From JACCTU01 sp963788055 (lineage in GTDB: Bacteria; Actinomycetota; Thermoleophilia; Gaiellales; Gaiellaceae), in the NCBI GenBank assembly GCA_963788055.1, contig CAWBFA010000001.1, positions 620,001 through 684,000 of the forward strand: DNA of 64,000 nucleotides, read 5' to 3'. Position numbers and translations under genes: made by a program. Within the stretch, counting starts at the first letter, position 1. Each line of letters opens with the position of its first letter. The notes under the pieces are model-generated. The model was not told the origin of the DNA. It worked only from the letters and a program-made list of their open reading frames with translations, and made no database searches. Positions 1-8,698 of the stretch are shown piece after piece.

Positions 1-2020
1 GCCGGCTCGGACGCGGCTGCGCTCCTCTCCCTCCTCGTCGTCGCCGGGCGGCCCCTCGCTCCCGAAGAGGCGGCCGTGGTTCTCCGCTGGCGTGAGGGGC
101 GCGCCGACACGGCGGCGGCCGAGCTGATCGCGCGAGGCGTGGCGGTTCGTCGCGGAGTGTTCCTGCACCCCTCGCATGACCTGATCCGCGAGGCGGCAGA
201 CGCGGACCTGCCCGAGCGGAGACGCCGGGAATTGCATCGACGGCTTGCCGCGCACCTGGAGGCGGTCGCCGAGGGTGACCTGCGGCTCCTCCGCGAGGCG
301 CTCGACCACCGCTTGGCGGCGGGTCTCGAGGCGACGGACCTCGCCGAACAGCTCGTTCACTCACCGCAGCGCACCTTGCTCGGAACGAGCGGCTTGGCAG
401 CACTTGCGTCCATCTTCGAGACCTCGGAGCCGGAGAATGGACTGCTGGGGCTCGCAGTGGCGCGGCTTGCGCTCGAATTGGCCGCGTTCGCGGAGGCCGA
501 TCGCCTCGGTCATGCGTCCGCTACGCGCCTGAGCGGGGCGGACCCGAGTCGACGCGCTGCTCGCCGCAACGCGCGGCGCATTCGAGCGTCACGACGGCGA
601 CCGCACCCGCACGCTGCTGGCGGCCGTTCGAGCGGCGGCCACTGTCGACCCTGCCGGCACGCTCGAGGCCGACGCGCTCGAGGCGATGACGTGCCTCTGG
701 ATCGAGGGACGCCAAGAAGAAGGCCAGAACCTCGCTCAGGCCTCCGCCCGCCGGACGCAGCAGCTGATCGAAACCTCCGGCGGACACGCGAATCTCTCGC
801 CTCGCCAACGGCGCGCCTGTGCGACGGCCTTGGAGGCCGCAGTGGGTGCCGCGATGCAGGCGGATCACACGGACGAGCTTCTCCGACTCGTCGACGAGGA
901 AGAGTTGTTGAGCGACGCGCTGGACGTCTCCATCGTCTTCCACCGAACCTACGGGCTCCGCCACGCAGGGCGTTTTCGCGATGCGGCCACCGCAGCTCGG
1001 GATGCGTGGCGGACTGCCAACAGCCGGGTACTACCGCACGTCGCGCTCGAGGCTGGCGTCGTCCTCGCCCAGACGTTGCACGACCTCGGTCGCCTCGAAG
1101 AGGCGGAGCAGGTCGCGTCGGAGGTCGCCCCGCTCGGGGACCGGCTGCGAATGACCTCCTACCGGACTCCGCCGGCCTCGAGGCTGCAGGCCGAGATCGA
1201 AGTCCTTCGCGGCGACTGGCGGCAAGCGCTCGCTCGCCTTGTCGCGAACGTCGAAGCCACCGCCGATCCTCACTACAGGATCGGCGAGCACGAGGTGATC
1301 GCCCTGCTGCTGGCACGCCTCGGTCGACCAGACGAACAGGAGGAAGTCGTTCATCGGCTCGAGCTCGCGTCGGCGGACTCCGACCTCGCCGGATGCCCTC
1401 GGTGCGCGAGGCAGCTTCGGCTCGCCTCTGTCTACGCGCTGGCACGAATCGGGCGGGCCGACGACGCGCGCCGCGAGCTGCGCGTCTGGCGTGCGCACGC
1501 TCCGGGCAGCCACGGCCTATCGGTGTACCAGCGGCTGCGTGCCTCCGCCGCGATCGCGGCAGTGGAACGAGACGCGTCCGCCCTAGAAGCGTCGGGGGCC
1601 GCGCGACGCGAGGCCGAACGGCTCGAGCTCCGCGTGGAGGAGGTCTGGCTGCGTCTCGACGAGGCCGACCTCCTCGAGGGCGACGACGCCTTGACGACCC
1701 TCCGCGCCGCAGGCCAGCTGGCCGAAGAGATCGGCTCGCGAACCCAGGCCGAGGTCGCACGGCAGCGGCTTCGCGCGCAGGGGGTCCGCACATGGAGGCG
1801 TCGCCCAGTCCGCGATGCTCCGCTTACCGAGCGCGAGCTCGAGATCGCCCGGCTCGTTGCGATGGGCGCCTCGAATCCAGAAATCGCCGCTCGACTCTTT
1901 CTGTCGAAGAAGACCGTCGAGCGGCACGTGACGAATGCCCTGCGAAAGCTGGGCGTCCGCAACCGCGCTGAGCTCGCGGCGAGGGTCGCAGGCCTCGAGG
2001 ATCCGGGAGTTGCCCGATGA
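1..2020 (+). CDS. LuxR-family transcriptional regulator, 5' end outside window, frameshift
   Basis: This is the C-terminal half of a large ATPase/TPR-type LuxR regulator. Frame 1 is open from base 1 and codes to about base 544. The protein continues in frame 2 from about base 545 to the TGA at 2018-2020, so one extra base lies near the CCC at 543-545. The middle is Ala/Leu/Arg-rich alpha-helical TPR-like sequence. The last 65 residues are a GerE/LuxR helix-turn-helix with LTERELEIARLVAMG and KKTVERHVTNALRKLGVRNR. It should bind DNA and probably controls the cupin and secreted genes that follow at once on the same strand. The break may be a sequencing error, because coding quality is high on both sides. 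Target and ligand are unknown. Confidence 0.85.
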
Positions 2021-2047
2021 TCGGAGGGGCGCTCCGCTCCTAGCCTC

Positions 2048-2317
2048 GTGGCGATGGGGCTTGCAGTGCTTCTCGTCGAAGGTCAGGACGTCCCGCTCGA
2101 GGCGGAGGCGAGCGCCCGACTTTCCGAACTCGGGATCACCCACGTCGCGCTCGTCCGCGAGGGGGACACCGCCGGCCTCGTCATCGAAGGGTGGGCGTTC
2201 GACTCGGTGCGCTCCGCCGCGGCAGCGGCCACGGCTCTCGGCGTCGAGGCCAGGACGTTCCACCCGCTCTTGGAGATGGCGGTCTCACCCGCGTCGAACG
2301 CAGGAGGATCTGGATGA
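2048..2317 (+). CDS. small conserved hypothetical protein
   Basis: This 89-residue protein starts at GTG 2048, 27 bases after the LuxR stop. It has alternating hydrophobic beta strands and an Ala-rich helix (SAAAAATALGV). There is no signal peptide, no membrane segment and no cysteine. Its TGA overlaps the ATG of the downstream cupin as ATGA at 2314-2317, so the two are probably translationally coupled. The order regulator, small protein, secreted cupin suggests one transcription unit. I do not recognise a family and infer no function. Confidence 0.6.
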   Translation: MAMGLAVLLVEGQDVPLEAEASARLSELGITHVALVREGDTAGLVIEGWAFDSVRSAAAAATALGVEARTFHPLLEMAVSPASNAGGSG

Positions 2318-2898
2318 ACAGCTCGCCGAAACACCGCCGCATCGTGGTGCTCGCAGTTGCTGCGCTCCTACCCGTCGCCGCGGGAGCGGCGCTTGCAACC
2401 CCTGGCACCGGGCTCACGCCGGTCTTCGGCGCGCGTGGCACGTCCGCCGAAGCACTGAGCATCAACGAGCCGCAGCAAACAACGGTCTTCCGGTGGAAAC
2501 GTGTTAAGACCGCCTCAGGGAAGTTCGCGATCCGTCGCGTCGGACGGCGCGAGACGGTGTCGCGCGCGATGATCGCGTGCGCGCTTGACCGGCAATGCGA
2601 CTTCGTCTTCCAGACGATCACGTTCGCACCCGGCGGGCACACCGGCTGGCACAGCCACCCCGGCGTGCTGCTCGTCGCGGTCGAATCGGGCGCAGTCGTG
2701 CGCTACGAGCAGAACTGCACGAAGAGTGAGTATTCCACGGGCCAGAGCTTCATCGAGCGCGGCCAGAACCACGTCATCTTTGTCAAGAACGAAGGCACCG
2801 CCCCGGCGAAGGTTCAAATCGCCTATGTCGTGCCGGCGGGCACGGCAAACGCCGCGCTCCGGATCGACCAGCCCGCACCCCCAGGCTGCAACCCCTAG
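2314..2898 (+). CDS. secreted cupin-domain protein
   Basis: This is a 194-residue exported cupin. The start at ATG 2314 is chosen because AGGAGG lies at 2302-2307, an ideal spacing, and because a signal peptide follows directly: a basic start, a hydrophobic stretch VVLAVAALLPVAAGAAL, and an Ala-x-Pro-like cleavage region. The cupin motif has metal-ligand-like histidines in GGHTGWHSHPG (about residues 108-118) and a second conserved box around GQSFIERGQNH. Four or more cysteines suit an extracytoplasmic location. A paralogous secreted cupin is encoded at 24445-24924. Substrate is unknown; sugar or small-molecule binding is typical of the fold but unproven here. Confidence 0.85.
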   Translation: MNSSPKHRRIVVLAVAALLPVAAGAALATPGTGLTPVFGARGTSAEALSINEPQQTTVFRWKRVKTASGKFAIRRVGRRETVSRAMIACALDRQCDFVFQTITFAPGGHTGWHSHPGVLLVAVESGAVVRYEQNCTKSEYSTGQSFIERGQNHVIFVKNEGTAPAKVQIAYVVPAGTANAALRIDQPAPPGCNP

Positions 2899-2913
2899 AC
2901 GAAGGAGCACGAG

Positions 2914-3213
2914 ATGAAGAAGCTGATCATGCTGACCGCCTCGTTGGCCGCACTCGCAATCGCGAACGTCGCTTCTGCGCACCCGCATCAGGCAGAGCCC
3001 GCGCACGGCGGCACCGGCCAAGTGATCGCAAACAGCCAAAACCACGCACCGTTCGTCAACGGCGTCACGTGCGGCGGCGACCCCGCAGCGTACGGCCTCG
3101 AATCGGCGCATCACGGGCCGGACGCGGGTACACCCGGGAACGCGGACGGTTGCTATGAGACAACCGGCGGCGTCCCGCCTGCGCAGGATGACGAGAACCC
3201 TGCGCTCGGCTAG
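2914..3213 (+). CDS. small secreted His/Gly-rich protein
   Basis: This is a 99-residue exported protein with a clear signal peptide (MKKLIMLTASLAALAIANVASA) and a likely cleavage after Ala22. The mature part is polar, rich in His, Gly, Pro and Asn, and has two cysteines (VTCGGD and DGCYE) that could form one disulfide. GAAGGAGCACGAG supplies a ribosome binding site 5-10 bases before the ATG. It lies 15 bases after the cupin gene and is probably cotranscribed with it. The 3' end overlaps the convergent pth stop codon. Family not recognised. Confidence 0.7.
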   Translation: MKKLIMLTASLAALAIANVASAHPHQAEPAHGGTGQVIANSQNHAPFVNGVTCGGDPAAYGLESAHHGPDAGTPGNADGCYETTGGVPPAQDDENPALG

Positions 3214-3804
3214 TTGAACCGCTTCTGCGCGGGCTCGAGACCCTCGGCAACGAGGGTCTCGACCGCGTCGGCGGCGTGACACGATCGCCTCGGCGTCGTC
3301 GTGCGGCTCGAAGTTCGAGAGCACGTAGTCGGCAAGCGGCCGGGGGTCGCCGCGCTCCGGCCTGCCCACCCCGATGCGGAGGCGGAGGAAGTCCTGCGTG
3401 CCGAGCTGCTGAGCGATCGAGCGGAGCCCGTTGTGGCCGGCGAGCCCTCCGCCGGCGCGCGCCTGCAAGCGGCCGAGGTCGAGGTCGCCCTCGTCGTGGA
3501 CGACGAGCAGCTGCTCGGGCGGAACCTTGAAGAAGCGCACGGCCGGTGCGACCGAGCGACCCGACTCGTTCATGTAGAGCTCGGGCTTCAGGAGTCCCGA
3601 GTCGAAGGTCGCCGTCGCGCAGCTCCGCGAGCTGACCGGAGAACTTGCCTCGGAACGACTGCGCCGTGACGGCGTGCGAGCTCGTCGACGACCATCCAGC
3701 CGACGTTGTGGCGGTTCTGCGCGTGCTCGCGGCCCGGGTTGCCGAGGCCGACGACGAGCAGGTCGAGCGACGAGGAGGAGTCCCCCGCGCTTGAGGAAGC
3801 GCAT
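3210..3804 (-). pseudogene. pth: peptidyl-tRNA hydrolase, reading frame broken about four times
   Basis: Pth releases tRNA from prematurely dropped peptidyl-tRNA and is normally essential. The parts are easy to recognise but spread over three frames. ATG at 3804 opens MRFLKRG, the next frame gives LLVVGLGNPGREHAQNRHNVGW (Asn and catalytic His), a third gives FRGKFSGQLAELRDG, and the first frame returns with LLKPELYMNESG, VHDEGDLDLG (catalytic Asp) and GGGLAGHNGLRSI. A last shift near 3280 leads to a tail ending KRFN at the TAG 3210-3212. One shift sits at the run of five C at 3782-3786. Pth is expected here after glmU-prs-rplY. Because all catalytic residues persist, assembly indels are more likely than true decay. 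It would be about 190 residues if repaired. Confidence 0.8.
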
Positions 3805-3833
3805 TTAGTGGTTCGCCCGGTCGTGGTGCCGCA

Positions 3834-3945
3834 GGCTCTCGGTCGCGAGCAGCAAGCCAGGCAAGGACGCAGGGAGCGTGCGTACGTGAAACGTACGGGC
3901 GCGACTGAGGACGCGGCATGGCGCCGCTGATCGCGGGCGAGAGCC
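3834..3945. repeat. structured intergenic element, copy A
   Basis: This 112-base element sits between rplY and pth. The ends form a long stem: GGCTCTCG (3834-3841) pairs with CGAGAGCC (3938-3945), and CGCGA (3844-3848) pairs with TCGCG (3931-3935). Inside are CGTACGT-GAA-ACGTACG (3881-3897) and GCGGC-ATGGC-GCCGC (3913-3927). The block TCGCGAGCAGCAAGCCAGG and the later TGGCGCCGCTGATCG recur in copy C at 14647-14750. The element may be an untranslated RNA domain in the minus-strand transcript or a mobile extragenic repeat. It encodes no convincing protein. Confidence 0.55.
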
Positions 3946-3970
3946 CGGCGTACGCGGCCGGGTAAGCCAC

Positions 3971-4678
3971 TTACCCCTCGGTGGTGCCGGCTTCGCCGCC
4001 GGCCGACTCGCCCGCCGCGCCTTCGGGGGCCTCGCCCTCCTCGCCCTCGGGCACCTCGCCCTCGGCCAGCTCGCCCTCGACCTCCTCGGGCTCGGGCTCG
4101 GCCTCGATCGTCGGCATGGACACCGTTGCGAGGACCGTTCCCTCGGGATCGTCGAGGAGCTTGACACCTTCCGGTGCGCGGAGGTCGGACAGGCGAAGCG
4201 TGTCGTTCATCTGCATCCCGCTGACGTCGAGGTCGAGGTGCTCCGGGATCTCCATCGGTAGCGCTTCGACGTTCACGTCTCGGGAGATCTGAGAGAGCAC
4301 TCCGCCCTCGCGGATTCCGGGGGAGTCCTCGGCGCCGACGAGGTGCACCGGCACCGTCGCGTTGATCGTCTGGTCGAGCCGGACCTCCTGAAGGTCGACG
4401 TGGATCACTCGGCCCTTGACCGGGTCCTGCTGGTACTCCTTGAGAATCGACGGATGCGCCGTCTGCTGGCCCTCGAGCACGACGTCGAGGATCGCGTTCA
4501 GGCCGCCGTCGCTCGTCAGAGCACGGCGCAGCTCGCGCTCGGGGATCGAGATCGAGTGCGGCTCGGAGCGGCCGTAGAGAACGCCGGGAATCAGCCCCTG
4601 CCTGCGCAGGCGCTGTGAGATGCGCGAGCCGACCTCCTCGCGCTCCTTGACTTCGAGACGGATTCGCTCTCCGGCCAT
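3971..4678 (-). CDS. rplY: 50S ribosomal protein L25 / general stress protein Ctc
   Basis: L25 binds 5S rRNA in the large ribosomal subunit. The protein has 235 residues. The N-terminal 5S-binding domain (about 1-95) contains the family signature LRRQGLIPGVLYGRSEP. The TL5/Ctc beta-barrel domain (about 100-180) follows, with VHLVGAEDSPGIREGGVL. The tail from about residue 185 is a long acidic Glu/Gly/Ala/Pro extension, common in actinobacterial and Thermus-type forms. Context is the classical glmU-prs-rplY-pth block, all on the minus strand. Structured hairpins lie on both sides of the gene, at 4730-4755 upstream and 3834-3945 downstream. Confidence 0.95.
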   Translation of the reverse strand: MAGERIRLEVKEREEVGSRISQRLRRQGLIPGVLYGRSEPHSISIPERELRRALTSDGGLNAILDVVLEGQQTAHPSILKEYQQDPVKGRVIHVDLQEVRLDQTINATVPVHLVGAEDSPGIREGGVLSQISRDVNVEALPMEIPEHLDLDVSGMQMNDTLRLSDLRAPEGVKLLDDPEGTVLATVSMPTIEAEPEPEEVEGELAEGEVPEGEEGEAPEGAAGESAGGEAGTTEG

Positions 4679-4729
4679 GACCGGCGGATGAGTCTAGCGG
4701 CTAGTGCTTCTTCGGGTGATGTTTTCGAG

Positions 4730-4755
4730 CTTCTGGGTCGCTCGCGAGCCAGAAG
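4730..4755. repeat. intergenic hairpin related to element C
   Basis: CTTCTGG (4730-4736) and CCAGAAG (4749-4755) form a perfect 7-bp stem around a loop containing CTCGCGAG. The left arm with the following GGTCGC closely matches bases 14645-14656 of the larger element C. It lies 50 bases upstream of the rplY start, between the 56-residue membrane-protein gene and rplY. It may be a short member of the same repeat family, a processing site or an attenuator. Confidence 0.4.
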
Positions 4756-4781
4756 CCGGAAGGCATTGCCCGGAGAGGCAC

Positions 4782-4952
4782 TTACCGAAAGACGCGGACG
4801 TCGAAGCCCAGCAGGAGCAGGGGCCAGATCAGGATCGCGAGCAGCGCGGTCAGGATTCTCGAGATCGTCCCGAGGCTGTCGAGGTAGTCCTGCACGAAGG
4901 CCACCACGAGGCCGATCGCGACGTAGAGCAGGCTCGGGACCCTGAACGGCAT
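4782..4952 (-). CDS. small conserved membrane protein (56 aa)
   Basis: This short gene encodes a 56-residue protein with two membrane segments: roughly residues 6-22 (PSLLYVAIGLVVAFV) and 36-50 (LLAILIWPLLLLGF). A polar connector (QDYLDSLGTISR) joins them, and there is a basic tail. Its ATG (4952-4950) overlaps the prs stop as TGATG, which argues for translational coupling and for a real gene. The stop is TAA at 4784-4782. The short two-helix form is typical of small actinobacterial membrane proteins of unknown role. No enzyme motif is visible. Confidence 0.75.
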   Translation of the reverse strand: MPFRVPSLLYVAIGLVVAFVQDYLDSLGTISRILTALLAILIWPLLLLGFDVRVFR

Positions 4953-5965
4953 CAGAAGAGCTGCGTATCCCCGCCGAAGATGGCCGAAACCGAGTCGTCG
5001 GCGAAGACGTTCATGATCGTCTCGGCCAGCAGACCCGCCACCGGCAAGACGGTCATGTTGTCCGGGCGGGTGAGCGGGTCGATCGGGAGAGTGTCGGTGA
5101 CGACGATCCCGGCGACATCGGCGTTGCCAAGGCGCTCGAGACCCTCGGCGTTCAGCTGCGCATGCGTCACGAAGATCCAGACGTCCTTCGCGCCTCGCTC
5201 CTTGAGCGCCTGGGCGCCCGCGATCAGCGTGTTTCCGGTCGTCGTGACGTCGTCGCCCACGATCGCGATCTTGTCGCGGACGCGGCCGGTGATCTCGGTG
5301 ACGGGCAGCGCGTCGTGCGCAGGTCGCGTCTTGTGCATCACTGCGAACTCGGCCTCGAGCATTTCGGCAAAACGCACGGCGACGCGCGCGCGGCCGGCGT
5401 CAGGCGCGACCGAGACCACGCCCTCGCCGATGAAGCCGAGGTCGCGGAAGTGGCGACCGAACAGCGGCAGCGCGGTCATGTGATCGACCGGCACCGTGAA
5501 GAAACCCTGGATCTGACCTGCGTGCAGGTCCATCGTGAGCACGCGGTCGGCGCCGGCCAGCTGGAGCATGTCGGCGACCAGACGGCCGGAGATCGGCTCG
5601 CGCGGCTTGGCCTTGCGGTCCTGGCGGGAGTACGAGAACCACGGGATGACCGCGGTGATCCGCTTTGCGGAGGCGAGCTTCGCCGCCTGGATCATCAGCA
5701 GCAACTCCATCAGGTTGCGGTCGACGGGCGCCGCACCGGTCTGGACGATGAAGACGTCGGCGCCGCGGATCGACTCCGAGTACCGGACGTAGGTCTCGTC
5801 GTTTGCGAACGTCTTCAGCTCGACGTCGCCGAGCTCGACGTTCAGGTGTTCGGCGATTCGGAGCGCGAGGTCCGGATGCGAGCGGCCGGAGAAGACCATC
5901 AGCCGCTTTCGCGGACCGCGTTCGATCCAGTGGTGCGGCTTCGACTCCGGCGCCGTCGGGGTCAC
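4952..5965 (-). CDS. prs: ribose-phosphate pyrophosphokinase (PRPP synthetase)
   Basis: This enzyme makes PRPP from ribose 5-phosphate and ATP for nucleotide, His and Trp synthesis. The frame is open to ATG 6070, but the first 35 residues would overlap glmU and are not family-like, so GTG 5965 is preferred (337 aa). Seen motifs are FSGRSHPDLA, the ATP-loop region PWFSYSRQDRKAKPREPIS, VVSVAPDAGRAR, and the PRPP-binding loop GDDVTTTGNTL. The usual loop reads DDMIDTAGT or close to it, so this is a variant. The 3' end overlaps the next small gene (TGATG). It lies downstream of glmU with a 22-base gap. Confidence 0.93.
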   Translation of the reverse strand: MTPTAPESKPHHWIERGPRKRLMVFSGRSHPDLALRIAEHLNVELGDVELKTFANDETYVRYSESIRGADVFIVQTGAAPVDRNLMELLLMIQAAKLASAKRITAVIPWFSYSRQDRKAKPREPISGRLVADMLQLAGADRVLTMDLHAGQIQGFFTVPVDHMTALPLFGRHFRDLGFIGEGVVSVAPDAGRARVAVRFAEMLEAEFAVMHKTRPAHDALPVTEITGRVRDKIAIVGDDVTTTGNTLIAGAQALKERGAKDVWIFVTHAQLNAEGLERLGNADVAGIVVTDTLPIDPLTRPDNMTVLPVAGLLAETIMNVFADDSVSAIFGGDTQLF

Positions 5966-5987
5966 ATCCAGCCCGGGCAGGGACAGC

Positions 5988-7313
5988 TCAGTCGTCGCGC
6001 TTTCGACCGGCACGGCCCTCCTTGTTCTCCTGTCGCGCCCGCGCAACGGCGAGCGCGCCGGGCGGGACATCTTTCGTTATCACCGATCCGGCCGCGATCC
6101 ATGCATCGTCCCCCACCTCGACGGGAGCCACGAAGCCATTGTGGATACCGGTCCTGACGTTGTCGCCGATCGTCGTCCGGCCCTTGGGCTCGCCCGGTTG
6201 GTGTGGAAAGTTGGCCGTGATGTTCCCGGCAGCGATGTTCGAGTCCTCGCCGACGTCGGCGTCCCCGAGATAGGAGAGGTGCGGCACCTTCGTCCTGGCA
6301 CCGATCCGCGAGTTCTTGAGCTCCACGAAGGTCCCTGCCTTGGCATCGGGGTCGAGGACGGTGCCGGGGCGAAGGTAACAGAACGGCCCGATCGACACGC
6401 GTTCTCCGATCACTGCGTCCACGGCGACCGCGTGCGGTCCGATCTCGGCACCACTCGAAACCCTGGTCGCGCCGCGGAGCACGGTGAACGGATGGATCAC
6501 GACGTCGGGCTCGAGTTCGACCGCCGCGTCGATCCACGTCGTCGCAGGGTCGACGATCGTCACGCCGTTCAGCATGTGCGCTTCGTTGATCCGGTCACGG
6601 AGCACTGCCGCAGCCTCTGCGAGCTCCGCGCGGTTGTTGATCCCGATCGTCTCGGTTGGGTCCTCCGCGCGCCACGCGTCCGCGCGTCCCCCAGCGGCGA
6701 CGATGTGCGCGACCGTGTCGGTCAGGTAGAGCTCGCCCTGTGCGTTGCGTGCGTCGAGCTTGCCCAGCGCGTCGCGGAGGGCGTCCGCGTCGAAGACGTA
6801 GATCGATGAGTTGAGCTCTCGGATCGCGAGTTGCTCGTCGGTCGCGTCACGCTCCTCGACGATCTCGCTGACGCTTCCATCCGCCGCACGGATGACGCGG
6901 CCGTACGGAAAACGGTCCTCCGGCTCGATCGTGAGGATCGTGACCGCTGCCGCGCCCGCACGATGCTGCGCGACGAACTGCTCGAGCAGGCGCGCCGTGA
7001 GCAGCGGCGCGGCTGCGTCGAGGACGAGCACCGACCCTTCGAAGCCGTCGAGCGCCTGCCGCGCGGACGCGACCGCGTCTCCGGTCCCGCGGGCGTACTC
7101 CTGGACTGCGACGACCACGTTGCCGTCGTAGGCGTCGCGCGTATCGGGCGAGGCCACGACGACGACCGGGTCGGCACCGGTCTCGCGTGCGGTCTCGAGG
7201 ACCCAATCGACGACGCGCTGCCCGAGCAACGGGTGCAGGTGCTTCGGCACGGACGACTTCATCCTGGTGCCGAGCCCGCCGGCCATGACGACAGCTGCGA
7301 GGTCGGAGCTCAT
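5988..7313 (-). CDS. glmU: bifunctional GlmU: GlcNAc-1-P uridyltransferase / GlcN-1-P acetyltransferase
   Basis: GlmU makes UDP-N-acetylglucosamine for peptidoglycan. The protein has 441 residues. The N-terminal nucleotidyltransferase (about 1-230) shows VVMAGGLGTRMKSSVPKHLH, DAAAPLLT (the usual second motif is GDxPLL) and GELYLTDT. The C-terminal half (about 250-430) is a left-handed beta-helix acetyltransferase with hexapeptide repeats, VELKNSRIGARTKVPHLSYLGDADVG, and NFPHQPGEPKGRTTIGDN. The start ATG 7313 follows tRNA-Gln by 11 bases on the same strand. It probably heads the glmU-prs-orf-rplY-pth transcription unit. Confidence 0.96.
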   Translation of the reverse strand: MSSDLAAVVMAGGLGTRMKSSVPKHLHPLLGQRVVDWVLETARETGADPVVVVASPDTRDAYDGNVVVAVQEYARGTGDAVASARQALDGFEGSVLVLDAAAPLLTARLLEQFVAQHRAGAAAVTILTIEPEDRFPYGRVIRAADGSVSEIVEERDATDEQLAIRELNSSIYVFDADALRDALGKLDARNAQGELYLTDTVAHIVAAGGRADAWRAEDPTETIGINNRAELAEAAAVLRDRINEAHMLNGVTIVDPATTWIDAAVELEPDVVIHPFTVLRGATRVSSGAEIGPHAVAVDAVIGERVSIGPFCYLRPGTVLDPDAKAGTFVELKNSRIGARTKVPHLSYLGDADVGEDSNIAAGNITANFPHQPGEPKGRTTIGDNVRTGIHNGFVAPVEVGDDAWIAAGSVITKDVPPGALAVARARQENKEGRAGRKRDD

Positions 7314-7324
7314 GGGTCAGATTG

Positions 7325-7395
7325 CTGGGGCGCCAGGATTCGAACCTGGGATCGCGGGACCAAAACCCGCTGCCTTACCGCTTGGCTACGCCCCA
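7325..7395 (-). tRNA. tRNA-Gln (UUG)
   Basis: The minus strand folds into a complete 71-base cloverleaf. The acceptor stem is TGGGGCG/CGCCCCA, the D arm GCC-AAGCGGTAA-GGC, the anticodon stem GCGGG/CCCGC with loop TTTTGGT (anticodon TTG), and the T arm CCAGG-TTCGAAT-CCTGG. G is the discriminator base. No CCA is encoded. A tRNA-Gln just upstream of glmU is a recurrent actinobacterial arrangement. Confidence 0.95.
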
Positions 7396-7411
7396 TCGTG
7401 GGGAGTCGAGT

Positions 7412-7762
7412 CTAGCGCCGGTCCAGGAAGAGGTACACCATGGCGATCGCGGCGAGGATCGCGACGGCGACGATCGCAGCGAACGTGATCAGTGCGAGCA
7501 GCGCCGGGAGCGCGACGATCAGGAGCTGGGAAACGGCGCCGATCCACGAGACGTTGCGAACGGTGTCGCTGCGGACGTTCCGGCCGACGAACACGTAGAG
7601 CGCGAGGAGCGCGACGGCGACGACGAACGCGGGCCAGCGCGGGATCACGCCGAAGACGACGAGCGCTGCTTCGAAGACTGCGATCCAGAGCGCGAGACGC
7701 GTGCGGTGGCGGCGGAGCCAGCGGCCCCCGCGACTCGACTCGTGCTCGACGACGAGCACCAT
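7412..7762 (-). CDS. hypothetical membrane protein
   Basis: This 116-residue protein has about four hydrophobic segments: residues 24-40 (LWIAVFEAALVVFGVIP), 44-60 (AFVVAVALLALYVFVG), 72-90 and 92-112 (FAAIVAVAILAAIAMVYLFL). The N-terminus is basic and the C-terminus ends LDRR, so both ends are probably cytoplasmic. It lies upstream of tRNA-Gln and glmU on the same strand. No catalytic motif is visible. I recognise it only as a short multi-pass protein of the kind common in these actinobacteria. Confidence 0.7.
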   Translation of the reverse strand: MVLVVEHESSRGGRWLRRHRTRLALWIAVFEAALVVFGVIPRWPAFVVAVALLALYVFVGRNVRSDTVRNVSWIGAVSQLLIVALPALLALITFAAIVAVAILAAIAMVYLFLDRR

Positions 7763-7850
7763 GCGTCAACCGTACCAGGTAGGAAGGGCACCCCTCTTCA
7801 CAAATGCCGTCCCCGCGGACGTGCGCCTGTCGTCGATAACACAGGCCGCC

Positions 7851-7879
7851 GGGTGCACTGAAAGTGACAGTGCGCACCC
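7851..7879 (+). other. hairpin upstream of the MBL hydrolase gene
   Basis: GGGTGCACTG (7851-7860) and CAGTGCGCACCC (7868-7879) pair over ten base pairs with a two-base bulge and a 7-base loop. It ends 21 bases before the ATG at 7901. It could be an operator or a transcript-leader hairpin. Its role is unproven. Confidence 0.35.
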
Positions 7880-7900
7880 GACAACCTCCAAGATTGGGCG

Positions 7901-8698
7901 ATGAGCGGACTGACCAAGATCACCGAACATGTCTATTGGATGCCGCCCGGCCCGCCGGACCGTCCGTCGGTGTGTGGCGTCGTCGGCGATCGGTGGACGC
8001 TCATGCTGGATGCTGGATCGTCGAGGGCTCACACACGGTCGTTCCTTGACGCACTGGGAGCAGAAACGGCGACGCGTCCGAGCGCTGTGGTCTATACGCA
8101 CTCCCACTGGGATCACGTCTTCGGTGGGGCCGAGCTGGGTGGCCAGGTGATCGCCCATGCATTGACCGCCGAGCGACTGCTCGAGCTGGCGACGATGGAC
8201 TGGAGCGACGAAGGGCTCGACCAGCGCGTCGCCGACGGCCAGGCGTCCCCGCAACACGCTTCGTACGTCAAGGAAGAACTGCCCTCGCCACGAACCGTCG
8301 AGGTTGCTCCAGCCGACATCGTCTTCCAGGACCGGCTCGACATCGAGCTAGGAGGGGTGACGGTCAGCGTCCGACATGTCGGCGGCGACCACAGCGCCGA
8401 GTCCAGCGTGATGTTCGTCGAGCCCGACCACGTGCTCTTCCTCGGCGATTGCCTATCCGACTCACCGGCGGGCGTCCTGACAGCCGAATTGGCGTTCCCG
8501 CTCCACGACGCGATTCTCAGGTTCGACGCCGAGCTCTATGTGGAGGGGCACCACGCGTCGGTCTCCTCACGTACGGACATCGAGGGCCTGATCGAGAAGA
8601 TGCGATCGGCGGAGAAGGCTGTTCGAGAGGGATCAGCAATCGCAGTGCCCGACGAGGACACGGAGTACTTCGTTCAAGCCTTTAGGGAAGGAATGTGA
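7901..8698 (+). CDS. MBL-fold metallo-hydrolase
   Basis: This is a 265-residue metallo-beta-lactamase-fold hydrolase. The metal-binding signature THSHWDHVFGG (HxHxDH) lies near residues 66-76. Further ligands are probably His in VGGDHSAESS, Asp in VLFLGDCLSD and His in VEGHHAS. Family members hydrolyse esters, thioesters or related bonds; the substrate cannot be read from the sequence. It is a single gene, divergent from the minus-strand membrane protein and convergent with ispE. ATG 7901 is the first start in a long open frame. Confidence 0.88.
   Translation: MSGLTKITEHVYWMPPGPPDRPSVCGVVGDRWTLMLDAGSSRAHTRSFLDALGAETATRPSAVVYTHSHWDHVFGGAELGGQVIAHALTAERLLELATMDWSDEGLDQRVADGQASPQHASYVKEELPSPRTVEVAPADIVFQDRLDIELGGVTVSVRHVGGDHSAESSVMFVEPDHVLFLGDCLSDSPAGVLTAELAFPLHDAILRFDAELYVEGHHASVSSRTDIEGLIEKMRSAEKAVREGSAIAVPDEDTEYFVQAFREGM

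Noticed and set aside
510..1793. Long minus-strand open frames opposite the LuxR gene
   Set aside because: They are Arg/Pro/Gly-rich shadows typical of G+C-rich antisense frames, with no domain or ribosome binding site.
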